From an uncultured Actinomycetes bacterium (lineage in GTDB: Bacteria > Actinomycetota > Actinomycetes > S36-B12): a DNA stretch of 11,776 bases. Positions 1 to 5,490 of the stretch are shown piece by piece. The position numbers and the translations under genes are program-made. The stretch spans positions 1 to 11,776 of the forward strand of contig CALGTB010000295.1 in the NCBI GenBank assembly GCA_937902285.1. The letters run 5' to 3'. Within the stretch, counting starts at the first letter, position 1, and the number at the start of each line of letters is the position of its first letter. The notes beneath the pieces were generated by a model. The model was not told the DNA's origin, did not search any database, and saw nothing but the letters and a program-made list of their open reading frames with translations.

Positions 1-20
1 GAACCCATCTGGAGGTCTTC

Positions 21-323
21 GTGCGTGCTCCCCGAATCCTGCTTGCCCTCGTGCCTGTCGTCCTCGTCGCCGCCGCCTGCTCGTCGAGCTCGGCCGTTCG
101 GCAGGCCGACGTCGAGACGCAGGTTGTTGCGGCCATCGAGGGAGCGGGCGTCCCAGCGGGCTCGTTCACCGTGGCGTGCCCGGGCGACCTGGCCGGGACG
201 GTGGGAACCACGATGACCTGCTCGGTCACCAAGGACGGCACCACGTCCGAGGTCCTGCTCTCGGTGACCTCGGTCGAAGGCGACACGGTCAACTTCGACA
301 TCGAGGACGCACCCGCCCCGTAG
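21..323 (+). CDS. DUF4333-like secreted lipoprotein
   Basis: A 100-aa exported lipoprotein starting at GTG 21, with a GGAGG ribosome binding site at 11-15. Residues 1-20 form a lipoprotein signal peptide: a short basic start (MRAPR), a hydrophobic core, and the lipobox VAAAC with the lipidated cysteine at residue 20. The mature part carries the small two-cysteine pattern typical of actinobacterial DUF4333 proteins: a conserved CPGDL segment (Cys at about residue 53) and a second Cys in a MTCSV strand, probably forming a disulfide. It should sit on the outer face of the cytoplasmic membrane. The family has no established biochemical function. Gene end and the following hairpin terminator fit a complete gene; its upstream neighbour lies outside the window. 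The lipoprotein call is firm, the DUF4333 assignment is from motif recall. Confidence 0.85.
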   Translation: MRAPRILLALVPVVLVAAACSSSSAVRQADVETQVVAAIEGAGVPAGSFTVACPGDLAGTVGTTMTCSVTKDGTTSEVLLSVTSVEGDTVNFDIEDAPAP

Positions 324-347
324 GGCGTCCTGACCTCCGAGACACGA

Positions 348-381
348 GAACGGTCGGACCCCCTCTGGGGTCCGACCGTTC
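348..381. terminator. Bidirectional hairpin terminator between convergent genes
   Basis: A perfect 15-bp stem (348-362 paired with 367-381) encloses a 4-base loop (363-366). It lies 24 bases after the stop of the lipoprotein gene and overlaps the last bases of the convergent membrane-protein gene, whose stop codon is 380-382. There is no U-tract on either side, as is common for actinobacterial terminators. Its symmetry lets it end transcription from both sides. Confidence 0.85.
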
Positions 382-673
382 ACGTCGTGGTGCGCCGAAC
401 GGTGAGAAGCTGGCCGTAGAGATTGGTGGCGCCGATGATGCTGGTGACCGCGAGCGCAGTGACGCTGAAGTAGAGCCCGCCGTACTCTCGCGGGTTGAGG
501 CCTTCGGCCTGGCGCGCGGCGTTGTCGACAAGAGCGCTCACGGCGATCACGCCTGCAAGAAGGGTGAAGACCGCCGCCGCTCCTCCGACCAGGAGTGTCA
601 GCAGGCGGAGACTCCTGAACTGCCGGCCCAGTTCGTCGTCCTGCGCATGAGGATTCCTGAACTGCCAGAACAT
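380..673 (-). CDS. Small two-helix membrane protein, function unknown
   Basis: A 97-aa protein starting at ATG 673, preceded on the minus strand by a strong GGGAGG ribosome binding site a few bases upstream. It has a charged N-terminus (about residues 1-23, with several Arg, Asp and Glu), a first hydrophobic helix at about 25-48, a polar external or periplasmic-facing loop at about 50-66, a second hydrophobic helix at about 68-89, and a basic tail. I do not recognise a named family. A TAGGCT box at 709-704 is a plausible -10 element giving a leader of about 24 bases. Codon use and GC pattern match the neighbours. The stop codon lies inside the shared terminator hairpin. It is not obviously linked to the tRNA upstream, because a terminator separates them. 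Confidence 0.72.
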   Translation of the reverse strand: MFWQFRNPHAQDDELGRQFRSLRLLTLLVGGAAAVFTLLAGVIAVSALVDNAARQAEGLNPREYGGLYFSVTALAVTSIIGATNLYGQLLTVRRTTT

Positions 674-703
674 CGATCCCTCCCGCCACCTGTGAAGGCG
701 CTC

Positions 704-709
704 AGCCTA
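704..709 (-). promoter_or_regulatory. Putative -10 box for the small membrane protein
   Basis: TAGGCT on the minus strand fits TANNNT and would start transcription near 697, leaving room for the GGGAGG ribosome binding site before ATG 673. No good -35 hexamer is visible. The same TAGGCT box occurs in front of vapB and the LLM oxidoreductase. Confidence 0.4.
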
Positions 710-764
710 TTGAGGCATCCACAGTCTGCTGGTGGACGCTGGGCGTCCTCGGGGGTGGAACGCG

Positions 765-788
765 AAAACCCCCCACTGTCGTGAGGGG
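765..788 (-). terminator. Intrinsic terminator of tRNA-Leu
   Basis: Read on the minus strand, CCCCTCAC (788-781) pairs with GTGGGGGG (776-769) across a GACA loop, giving an 8-bp stem with one G-U pair followed by TTTT (768-765). It starts 6 bases after the tRNA 3' end. Unlike the other hairpins in the window it has a classical U-tract. Confidence 0.8.
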
Positions 789-794
789 TGTGCG

Positions 795-880
795 TGTCCG
801 AGGGGGGACTTGAACCCCCATTCCCCGTAAAGGGAACTAGCACCTCAAGCTAGCGCGTCTGCCAATTCCGCCACTCGGAC
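795..880 (-). tRNA. tRNA-Leu (anticodon GAG)
   Basis: An 86-nt class II tRNA read on the minus strand. The acceptor stem GTCCGAG (880-874) pairs with CTCGGAC (802-796), followed by discriminator A at 795. The anticodon arm CTAGC-TTGAGGT-GCTAG places GAG at 846-844, reading CUC and, by wobble, CUU leucine codons. The long variable arm TTCCC-TTTACG-GGGAA and the discriminator A are leucine features. The T arm is GGGGG-TTCAAGT-CCCCC. The 3' CCA is not encoded (CGC follows), so it must be added after transcription. A promoter lies just upstream and a U-tract terminator just downstream, so it is transcribed alone. Confidence 0.97.
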
Positions 881-906
881 GTGGTGCACCGTTTTGGTGC
901 TCGGAC

Positions 907-936
907 AGCATACCCAACGCATGACGAGCCGGTTAA
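907..936 (-). promoter_or_regulatory. Putative promoter of tRNA-Leu
   Basis: On the minus strand a TTAACC (936-931, four of six matches to TTGACA) and a TATGCT (912-907, four of six matches to TATAAT) are 18 bases apart. Transcription would start near 900, giving a 5' leader of about 20 nt for RNase P to remove. The rest of 881-986 is the spacer to the divergent M20 peptidase gene. Confidence 0.55.
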
Positions 937-986
937 TTGGCTCCAAGGGTGCTGCGACGGCGCCACGTCAGGGGCAGGATGTGGCC

Positions 987-2330
987 ATGACGACGACACC
1001 GGATGCGCGTGAGTGGCAGGCCCTTCCCGACGCGGAGGCGGAGGTCGTCCAGCTGACCCAGGAGCTCATCCGCATCGACTCCAGCAACTGGGGCGACGCC
1101 CCGGAGACGGTCGGCGAGGCCGAGGTCGCCGACTACTGCGCCGAGCGCCTGCGCGAGGTCGGCTTCGATCCCGAGGTCTTCTCGACCACGAGCGACTCGC
1201 GGCGCGGCGTCTACCTGAGGATCCCCGGCACCGACCCGACCGCGGGCGCACTGCTGCTGCACGGGCACATCGACGTCGTCCCGGCCATGGCCGAGGACTG
1301 GACGCACCCGCCGTTCGAGGCGCTGCTCGACGGCGGATTCGTGTGGGGCCGAGGCGCGGTCGACATGAAGGACATGGACGCGATGATCCTCGCCGTGGTC
1401 CGTGCCTGGGGGAGGAGCGGCGTCCGGCCCCGTCGCGACGTCGTCGTGCTCTTCCTCCCCGATGAGGAGGCGGGCAGCGTCCATGGCTCGCGGTGGCTGG
1501 TCGAGCACCGTCCTGAGTTCTTCGAGGGCGTCACCGAGGCCGTCGGCGAGGTGGGCGGCTTCTCGCTGACCGTGCGCGACGACCTGCGCCTCTACCCGAT
1601 CCAGACGGCGGAGAAGGGCATCCGCTGGATCCGGCTTCGTGCCAGGGACCGTGCCGGCCACGGCTCGATGATCCACCAGGACAACGCCGTGACGGCCCTC
1701 TGCGAGGCCGTGACGAAGGTGGGCCGGCACCAGTGGCCGGTGCGGCGCACCAAGACTGTCGACCGTTTCCTCGAGGAGCTGTCCGAGGCATACGGCGTCG
1801 ACCTCAGCACCGGCGAGCTCGACCAGGTTCTGCAGCACCTGGGGACGCTGGGCTCGCTCGTCGGGGCGACCATGCAGAACACCTCGAACCCGACGATGCT
1901 GCAGGCCGGCTACAAGCACAACGTCATCCCCGGGGAGGCCACTGCCTGCATCGACGGTCGCGTCCTGCCGGGCTACGAGGACGAGTTCGAGGCCACGATC
2001 AGGCAGATCGTGGGCGATGCGATCCTCGTGGAGTCCGTCGTCGAGGACGACGCGATCGAGGCCCCGTTCGACACCGCCACGGTCGACCTCATGGCCTCGG
2101 TGCTGCGGGCCGAGGACCCCGGCGCCCGCGCCGTGCCGTACATGATCTCGGGTGGCACCGACGCGAAGGCGTTCAACCGCATCGGGATCGACTGCTACGG
2201 CTTCAGCCCGCTGCAGATGCCCGCCGACGTGGACTACTGGCGGCTCTTCCACGGTGTCGACGAGCGCGTGCCGGTCGACGGCCTGCGGTTCGGCGTTCGG
2301 GTACTCGATCGGTTCCTGCGCTCCTGCTGA
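987..2330 (+). CDS. M20 family zinc metallopeptidase / deacylase
   Basis: A 447-aa cytoplasmic amidohydrolase of the ArgE/DapE/ACY1/CPG2 (M20) family, which uses two metal ions to cut amide bonds of small acylated amino acids or dipeptides. Expected motifs are present: HGHID (first ligand His94, with Asp96), GRGAVDMKD (bridging Asp126), PDEEAG (general base Glu160, ligand Glu161), a third-ligand candidate Glu188 in EVGG, lid-domain GHGS (His225), NVIPG at 312-316, GGTDAK near 389, and C-terminal ligand His422 in FHGVDER. ATG 987 was chosen because AGG of GGGGCAGG (971-978) is 8 bases upstream; GTG 981 in the same frame is an alternative. It resembles the mycobacterial Rv2141c/DapE2-type protein found in the same neighbourhood. 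The substrate cannot be read from sequence; a DapE role in lysine synthesis is only one option. Confidence 0.93.
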   Translation: MTTTPDAREWQALPDAEAEVVQLTQELIRIDSSNWGDAPETVGEAEVADYCAERLREVGFDPEVFSTTSDSRRGVYLRIPGTDPTAGALLLHGHIDVVPAMAEDWTHPPFEALLDGGFVWGRGAVDMKDMDAMILAVVRAWGRSGVRPRRDVVVLFLPDEEAGSVHGSRWLVEHRPEFFEGVTEAVGEVGGFSLTVRDDLRLYPIQTAEKGIRWIRLRARDRAGHGSMIHQDNAVTALCEAVTKVGRHQWPVRRTKTVDRFLEELSEAYGVDLSTGELDQVLQHLGTLGSLVGATMQNTSNPTMLQAGYKHNVIPGEATACIDGRVLPGYEDEFEATIRQIVGDAILVESVVEDDAIEAPFDTATVDLMASVLRAEDPGARAVPYMISGGTDAKAFNRIGIDCYGFSPLQMPADVDYWRLFHGVDERVPVDGLRFGVRVLDRFLRSC

Positions 2331-2333
2331 CGT

Positions 2334-2361
2334 CTACACCTCGATGTGTAGGGAGGTGTAG
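2334..2361 (+). promoter_or_regulatory. vapBC operator: palindrome plus third half-site
   Basis: CTACACCTCGATGTGTAG (2334-2351) is palindromic at 16 of 18 positions: arms CTACAC/GTGTAG around a TCGA core. A further GTGTAG half-site lies at 2356-2361, exactly 10 bp after the second arm, on the same face of the helix, and runs into the vapB -10 box. VapB antitoxins bind such sites, usually with VapC, to repress their own operon. The position over the promoter supports autoregulation; binding itself is inferred. Confidence 0.72.
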
Positions 2362-2364
2362 GCT
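2359..2364 (+). promoter_or_regulatory. -10 box of vapBC, probably leaderless
   Basis: TAGGCT sits 6 bases before the vapB ATG (2371), so transcription would start at or next to the start codon. The only purine-rich run (GGGAGG, 2351-2356) is 14 bases from the ATG, too far for a normal ribosome binding site. The box overlaps the third operator half-site. Confidence 0.55.
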
Positions 2365-2370
2365 GGGCGC

Positions 2371-2583
2371 ATGAGCCGGACGAACATCGACCTGCCGGAC
2401 GACCTCGTCGAGGAGGTCATGCGACGCTACGACCTGCCGACCAAGAAGAGCGCGGTCGAGTTCGCCCTGCGGAAGGTGCTGAGGGGTCCGCTGACAGTCG
2501 ATGAGATCTATGCGAGCAGCGGGGTCGGCTTCGACCTCGACCTCGAGGACCTTCGGCCATCCGACGCGATCGCGATCCCGTGA
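2371..2583 (+). CDS. vapB: VapB-family antitoxin
   Basis: A 70-aa antitoxin of a type II toxin-antitoxin pair. Residues about 1-40 match the VapB DNA-binding half: a TNIDLPDDLVEE strand-helix start and a TKKSAVEFALRKVL second helix, the ribbon-helix-helix type arrangement of this family. Residues about 50-64 carry the toxin-binding tail pattern G-x-G-(W/F)-x3-DLxxLR, here SGVGF followed by DLEDLRPSD, which normally threads into the VapC active site. It should dimerise, neutralise the ribonuclease and repress the operon through the palindrome in front of it. Its last codons overlap the toxin start (GTGA at 2580-2583), so translation of the two is coupled, with antitoxin made first. Length and acidic tail are normal for the family. 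Confidence 0.9.
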   Translation: MSRTNIDLPDDLVEEVMRRYDLPTKKSAVEFALRKVLRGPLTVDEIYASSGVGFDLDLEDLRPSDAIAIP

Positions 2584-2993
2584 CCACGTACCTGGTCGAC
2601 ACGTCTGTCTGGATACGCCACCTGCGCGGCAACGCCGCTGTCACCACGCGCCTCGCGGACGCGGTGTCACGCGGCGACGTGCTCGTGTCCTGCGGCCCGG
2701 TCGCCATGGAGCTTCTCGCCGGCATCAATGCGCGCAACGAGCGTGTGGTGGACACGATCGTCCAGTCCACGCCACCGCTGGCGTTCGACCACCGCGAGGA
2801 CTTCGTGTCGGCCGCACGACTGAGCGTCATCGCCCGCGAGCGGGGACTGGTCATCCGCAGCCTCGTCGACTGCCTGATCGCCGCGATCGCCATCCGTGAC
2901 GGAGAGGTCGTCGTCGCCCACTGCGACACGGACTTCGACCGGCTGGCAGAGGTCTCCCCACTGCGAGCCGAGCGCTGGGCCGACGTCGCCTGA
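2580..2993 (+). CDS. vapC: VapC-family PIN-domain toxin ribonuclease
   Basis: A 137-aa PIN-domain endoribonuclease, the toxin of the pair. The acidic magnesium-binding residues are all present: Asp7 in LVDTSVWI, Glu44 in AMELLAGI, Asp97 in SLVDCLIA, and the Asp116/Asp118 cluster in HCDTDFDRL. Family members cut specific RNAs (initiator tRNA, other tRNAs or 23S rRNA loops), slowing translation when the antitoxin is degraded; the RNA cut here cannot be predicted. The start is GTG 2580, overlapping the vapB stop by four bases, with no separate promoter. Nothing looks broken, so the module should be active. It lies between the M20 gene and the convergent agmatinase gene, with no integrase or repeat to show how it arrived. 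Confidence 0.93.
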   Translation: MTTYLVDTSVWIRHLRGNAAVTTRLADAVSRGDVLVSCGPVAMELLAGINARNERVVDTIVQSTPPLAFDHREDFVSAARLSVIARERGLVIRSLVDCLIAAIAIRDGEVVVAHCDTDFDRLAEVSPLRAERWADVA

Positions 2994-3009
2994 CCCGTGC
3001 GAGGTCAGG
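2989..3009. terminator. Weak hairpin between vapC and agmatinase stops
   Basis: CCTGACC (2989-2995) and GGTCAGG (3003-3009) form a 7-bp stem with a 7-base loop. Both convergent stop codons (2991-2993 and 3007-3005) lie within its arms, and no U-tract follows. It is the only terminator-like element in the 11-base gap. Confidence 0.4.
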
Positions 3010-4144
3010 GGGTCTGGTACCAGCGGTCGCCGGCCCTGCCCGGATCCAGGTAGTGCGGCCCTGGGAGCCCCGCCTTGCGCATGGCGACGCCCGTGATCAT
3101 CTCGATCAGGCAGCGGTTGGCGACGAGTGCCGTGGTGTAGCCCGGATCCACGAAGGGGTTGACCTCGACGATCTCGGCGCCGACGATCCCCACCTCGTGC
3201 GCTAGGCGGCGCAGCATCGGGAAGACCTCGCGAGGAGTCAGGCCGGCCGGCTCGGGGGTCCCGGTGCCGGGGGCGAAGGCGGGGTCGATGACGTCGACGT
3301 CGAGGGAGATGTACAGGTGCTCGGCACCGGCCTGGAGGGCCTGGTCGATGGCCGTGTCCATCACCTTGTCGAAGCCGTAGCGCTCGATCTCGGCCATGAA
3401 GTGCGTCTGCATGCCCTGGTCCTGCATCCAGTCGTGCGTCGACTGGTCGGGGTAGAAGCCGCGCAGACCCACCTGGACGAAGTTGCGGCCGGGGATGTGC
3501 TCGTCCTCGATCAGCCGGCGCATGGGGGAGCCGTGACTGGCCAGGTGGCCGAAGAACGAGCTGGAGGCATCGGCGTGGGCGTCGAGGTGGACGACGCCCA
3601 CCTTGCCAGGGCCGTAGACATCGGCCATAGCGGCGATGTTCGGCCATGCGATCGAGTGGTCGCCGCCGATGAGGATCGGCATGGTGCCCGCCTCGACGAT
3701 CTCCCGGACGAACTGCCGGATCATCGGCACGCTGTTCTCCATGCTCAGCGGGTCGACCGGCGCATCGCCGTAGTCGACGACATTGAGCAGCGCGAACGGG
3801 TCGATGTTGACGTGCTGGTGGGTGTAGGTCATCGGCGAGTAGGCCAGGAGCTTGCCGCCCTCGCGGATCGCCGTCGGGCCCTGGGCCGCCCCCCTCATCC
3901 CGAGGGACATGTCGCAGGGGATGCCGGCGATCGCGATGTCGGCCTTGCCCGCGACGAGGTCCTCCGGGGTGATGCAGATGGGCGCCCCGAAGAAGGTGCG
4001 GATTCCTGCTGCGGTCCCGGCGAACAGGTAGCGATGAACGTTGTAGGGCCCGGGCTCGCGCTTCGGGTCCCCGTCCGTGGGGCGAGGGGTCTTCCATCCC
4101 TCGGCGAGCGCGCGCTTGTACAGGTCGTCGTCTGAGGGGGCCAT
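3005..4144 (-). CDS. Agmatinase/arginase-family ureohydrolase
   Basis: A 379-aa ureohydrolase, expected to hydrolyse a guanidino compound to urea plus an amine in the cytoplasm. The whole binuclear metal set is visible: His163 in GGDHS, Asp188/His190/Asp192 in HLDAHAD, and Asp282/Asp284 in SLDVDVIDP, followed by the family signature FAPGTGTPEPAG. A conserved EIVEVNP lies at about 324-330. It is about 60-70 residues longer at the N-terminus than classical agmatinase (about 305 aa). Long actinobacterial relatives are annotated as agmatinase only by family; guanidinobutyrase or guanidine hydrolase-like activity is equally possible. No polyamine gene is nearby to decide. A TAGGTT box at 4156-4151 lies 6 bases before ATG 4144 with no ribosome binding site, suggesting a leaderless transcript, though read-through from the aldo/keto reductase operon (54-base gap) is possible. 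Confidence 0.9.
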   Translation of the reverse strand: MAPSDDDLYKRALAEGWKTPRPTDGDPKREPGPYNVHRYLFAGTAAGIRTFFGAPICITPEDLVAGKADIAIAGIPCDMSLGMRGAAQGPTAIREGGKLLAYSPMTYTHQHVNIDPFALLNVVDYGDAPVDPLSMENSVPMIRQFVREIVEAGTMPILIGGDHSIAWPNIAAMADVYGPGKVGVVHLDAHADASSSFFGHLASHGSPMRRLIEDEHIPGRNFVQVGLRGFYPDQSTHDWMQDQGMQTHFMAEIERYGFDKVMDTAIDQALQAGAEHLYISLDVDVIDPAFAPGTGTPEPAGLTPREVFPMLRRLAHEVGIVGAEIVEVNPFVDPGYTTALVANRCLIEMITGVAMRKAGLPGPHYLDPGRAGDRWYQTP

Positions 4145-4150
4145 CCGCCG

Positions 4151-4156
4151 AACCTA
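4151..4156 (-). promoter_or_regulatory. Putative leaderless -10 box of the ureohydrolase
   Basis: TAGGTT read on the minus strand ends 6 bases before ATG 4144. The intervening CGGCGG is not a normal ribosome binding site. No convincing -35 hexamer is seen upstream. Confidence 0.45.
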
Positions 4157-4198
4157 GACGAAGGACGGACGAAAGCGGTCGAATTCGCCCACGAGGGC

Positions 4199-4396
4199 TC
4201 AGGCCGTGCGGATCATCCGGTACACGCGGCGCCTCAGCCTGACCAGGCGCCGTCCGTCAGGGTACAGGCGCAGGCGGTCGAGCTCCCAGTGCTCGGTCTC
4301 GGCGACGCCGGTGAGGAGGGTGCGTGCCGTCTCGCGCGACGTGCCGCGTGGCAGCGACAGGTCGCGGTACTCCCAGGTCGCTCCTCCGCCGGTCAT
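4199..4396 (-). CDS. DUF5703-like small protein
   Basis: A 65-aa basic soluble protein. It opens with a short MTGGGATWEYRDL strand, continues with LPRGTSRETARTLL, then HWELDRLRLYPDGRR, and ends in an Arg-rich strand. The WEYR, LPRGTSR and HWEL-RLRLYPDG-R blocks are what I associate with DUF5703, an actinobacterial family of unknown function. No catalytic residues or membrane segment are visible. ATG 4396 starts 7 bases after the stop of the aldo/keto reductase gene on the same strand, so the two are almost certainly cotranscribed. Only a weak purine run precedes the start. The same frame stays open upstream, but that extension lies wholly inside the reductase gene and does not look like protein. 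Confidence 0.78.
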   Translation of the reverse strand: MTGGGATWEYRDLSLPRGTSRETARTLLTGVAETEHWELDRLRLYPDGRRLVRLRRRVYRMIRTA

Positions 4397-4403
4397 CTCG
4401 CCG

Positions 4404-5387
4404 CTACCTGCGCTGCGCCCAGCCGGACTCGGGATACCCCATCGGCGGCGCCGAGACGTCGTCGAGGGCGATGAGGATCTCGTCGGGCAGCACGAGCTCC
4501 TCGGACGCCAGCGCAGCGATGAGCTGGTTGCTCGTGCGGGCCCCGAGGATCGGCGCGACCACACCGGGCCGGTCGCGCAGCCAGGCGAGCGCGACCTCGG
4601 TCGGCGATGCCCCCAGGCCCTCCGCCGCCGTCGCGAGGGCGTCGACGATCCTGCGTCCTCGCTCGTCGAGGTAGACCTGCACCCAGGCCGCCGTCTCGGC
4701 GTTGGCGCCGCGGGAGTCGATGGGGGTGCTGTGCCGGTACTTGCCGGTGAGGATCCCGCGCCCGAGCGGCGACCACGGAAGGATGCCCATCCCCAGGCCC
4801 TGGGCGGCCGGAACGATCTCTCGCTCGATGCCTCGCTCGAGCAGCGAGTACTCCATCTGTGCGGTCACCAGGTGCGCGCGTCCGGCGACGGCCTGCTGCC
4901 ACGTGGCGGCCCGGGCCACCTGCCACCCGGAGTAGTTGGAGACGCCGGCATACCGGGCCTTCCCGCTCCGGACGGCATCGTCGACGGCCGCCAGCGACTC
5001 GTCGAGCGGGGTCCACGGATCCCATGCCTGCAGCTGCCACAGGTCGACGGTGTCGGTCCGGAGGCGTCGGAGCGAGCCCTCGAGCGCCCTCAGGAGGTGC
5101 GAGCGGGACGCGTTGACGCGGCGGTCCGGTCCGGTCACGGCCCCGGCCTTGGTCGCCAGCACGACCTGGTCGCGCACCTCGAACTCCTCGACGAGCTCAC
5201 CGACGAGTGACTCCGATGCGCCGTCGCCGTAGGCGTCGGAGGTGTCGAGGAGAGTGCCGCCTGCGTCGAGGAAGACGGCCAACTGGTCGCGAGCGTCGAA
5301 CTCGTCGGTGCTGCGCCCCCACGTGCCGGTGCCGAGGGCGAGCCGACCCACCCACAGGCCCGATCTGCCGAGCGGCCGCAATTCCAT
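4404..5387 (-). CDS. Aldo/keto reductase family protein with altered catalytic His
   Basis: A 327-aa (alpha/beta)8-barrel of the aldo/keto reductase superfamily, which normally reduces carbonyls with NADPH in the cytoplasm. It opens with the usual LGRSGLWVGRLALGTGTWG segment. Three members of the catalytic tetrad are in place: Asp48 (LLDTSDAYG), Tyr53 and Lys80 (VLATKAG). The position normally held by His (LYQxHxWD) reads LWQLQAWD, so Gln120 replaces it, encoded by CAG. The GVSNYSGWQ strand and the C-terminal ILGARTSNQL segment, which binds the 2'-phosphate of NADPH, are present. TAGCGT at 5399-5394 lies 6 bases before ATG 5387 and CTGACG at 5421-5416 is a fair -35, 16 bases away, so the message is probably leaderless. 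It heads an operon with the DUF5703-like gene. Substrate unknown. Confidence 0.92.
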   Translation of the reverse strand: MELRPLGRSGLWVGRLALGTGTWGRSTDEFDARDQLAVFLDAGGTLLDTSDAYGDGASESLVGELVEEFEVRDQVVLATKAGAVTGPDRRVNASRSHLLRALEGSLRRLRTDTVDLWQLQAWDPWTPLDESLAAVDDAVRSGKARYAGVSNYSGWQVARAATWQQAVAGRAHLVTAQMEYSLLERGIEREIVPAAQGLGMGILPWSPLGRGILTGKYRHSTPIDSRGANAETAAWVQVYLDERGRRIVDALATAAEGLGASPTEVALAWLRDRPGVVAPILGARTSNQLIAALASEELVLPDEILIALDDVSAPPMGYPESGWAQRR

Positions 5388-5393
5388 GACGGC

Positions 5394-5421
5394 ACGCTAC
5401 CCCCCGCACGCCGCGCGTCAG
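5394..5421 (-). promoter_or_regulatory. Putative leaderless promoter of the aldo/keto reductase
   Basis: On the minus strand CTGACG (5421-5416, four of six matches to TTGACA) and TAGCGT (5399-5394) are 16 bases apart, and the -10 ends 6 bases before ATG 5387. The 10-bp palindrome AGCCTAGGCT (5420-5429) touches the -35 box. Confidence 0.5.
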
Positions 5422-5465
5422 CCTAGGCTCGGCTGGAAACACGACGGGGTCACGGGCCTAGGCTC
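5420..5465. repeat. Duplicated CCTAGGCTC elements in divergent promoter region
   Basis: CCTAGGCTC occurs at 5422-5430 and again at 5457-5465, 35 bp apart. The first lies in a perfect 10-bp palindrome AGCCTAGGCT (5420-5429), the second in GCCTAGGC (5456-5463). Both contain a TAGGCT box on the plus strand. They could be two -10 boxes, or paired operator sites shared by the divergent reductase and LLM genes. Confidence 0.45.
5459..5464 (+). promoter_or_regulatory. Putative -10 box of the LLM oxidoreductase-uppP operon
   Basis: TAGGCT would start transcription near 5471, leaving a leader of about 20 nt that contains the GGAGG ribosome binding site at 5481-5485. The upstream copy at 5424-5429 is an alternative with a longer leader. 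The -35 is weak (GAAACA at 5436-5441). Confidence 0.4.
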
Positions 5466-5490
5466 AGGCCAACACCACACGGAGGCAGAC

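Noticed and set aside
933..2252. A 439-codon open frame antisense to the M20 peptidase gene
   Set aside because: It mirrors the codon positions of a clearly conserved enzyme, has low-complexity composition rich in Arg, Gly, Val and Asp, and shows no family motif. Such frames are expected in GC-rich DNA.
2667..4097. A 476-codon open frame on the minus strand, overlapping vapC and the ureohydrolase in another frame
   Set aside because: It crosses two well-supported genes and its translation is Arg/Pro/Gly-rich without motifs; it is a frame shadow.
5434..5440. TGGAAAC upstream of the LLM gene as an ECF sigma -35 element
   Set aside because: No matching GTT-type -10 is found at the right spacing.
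5242..5490. Upstream extension of the LLM reading frame
   Set aside because: It lies antisense to the aldo/keto reductase start and is Arg/Pro-rich; ATG 5491 has a good ribosome binding site and begins the conserved domain.
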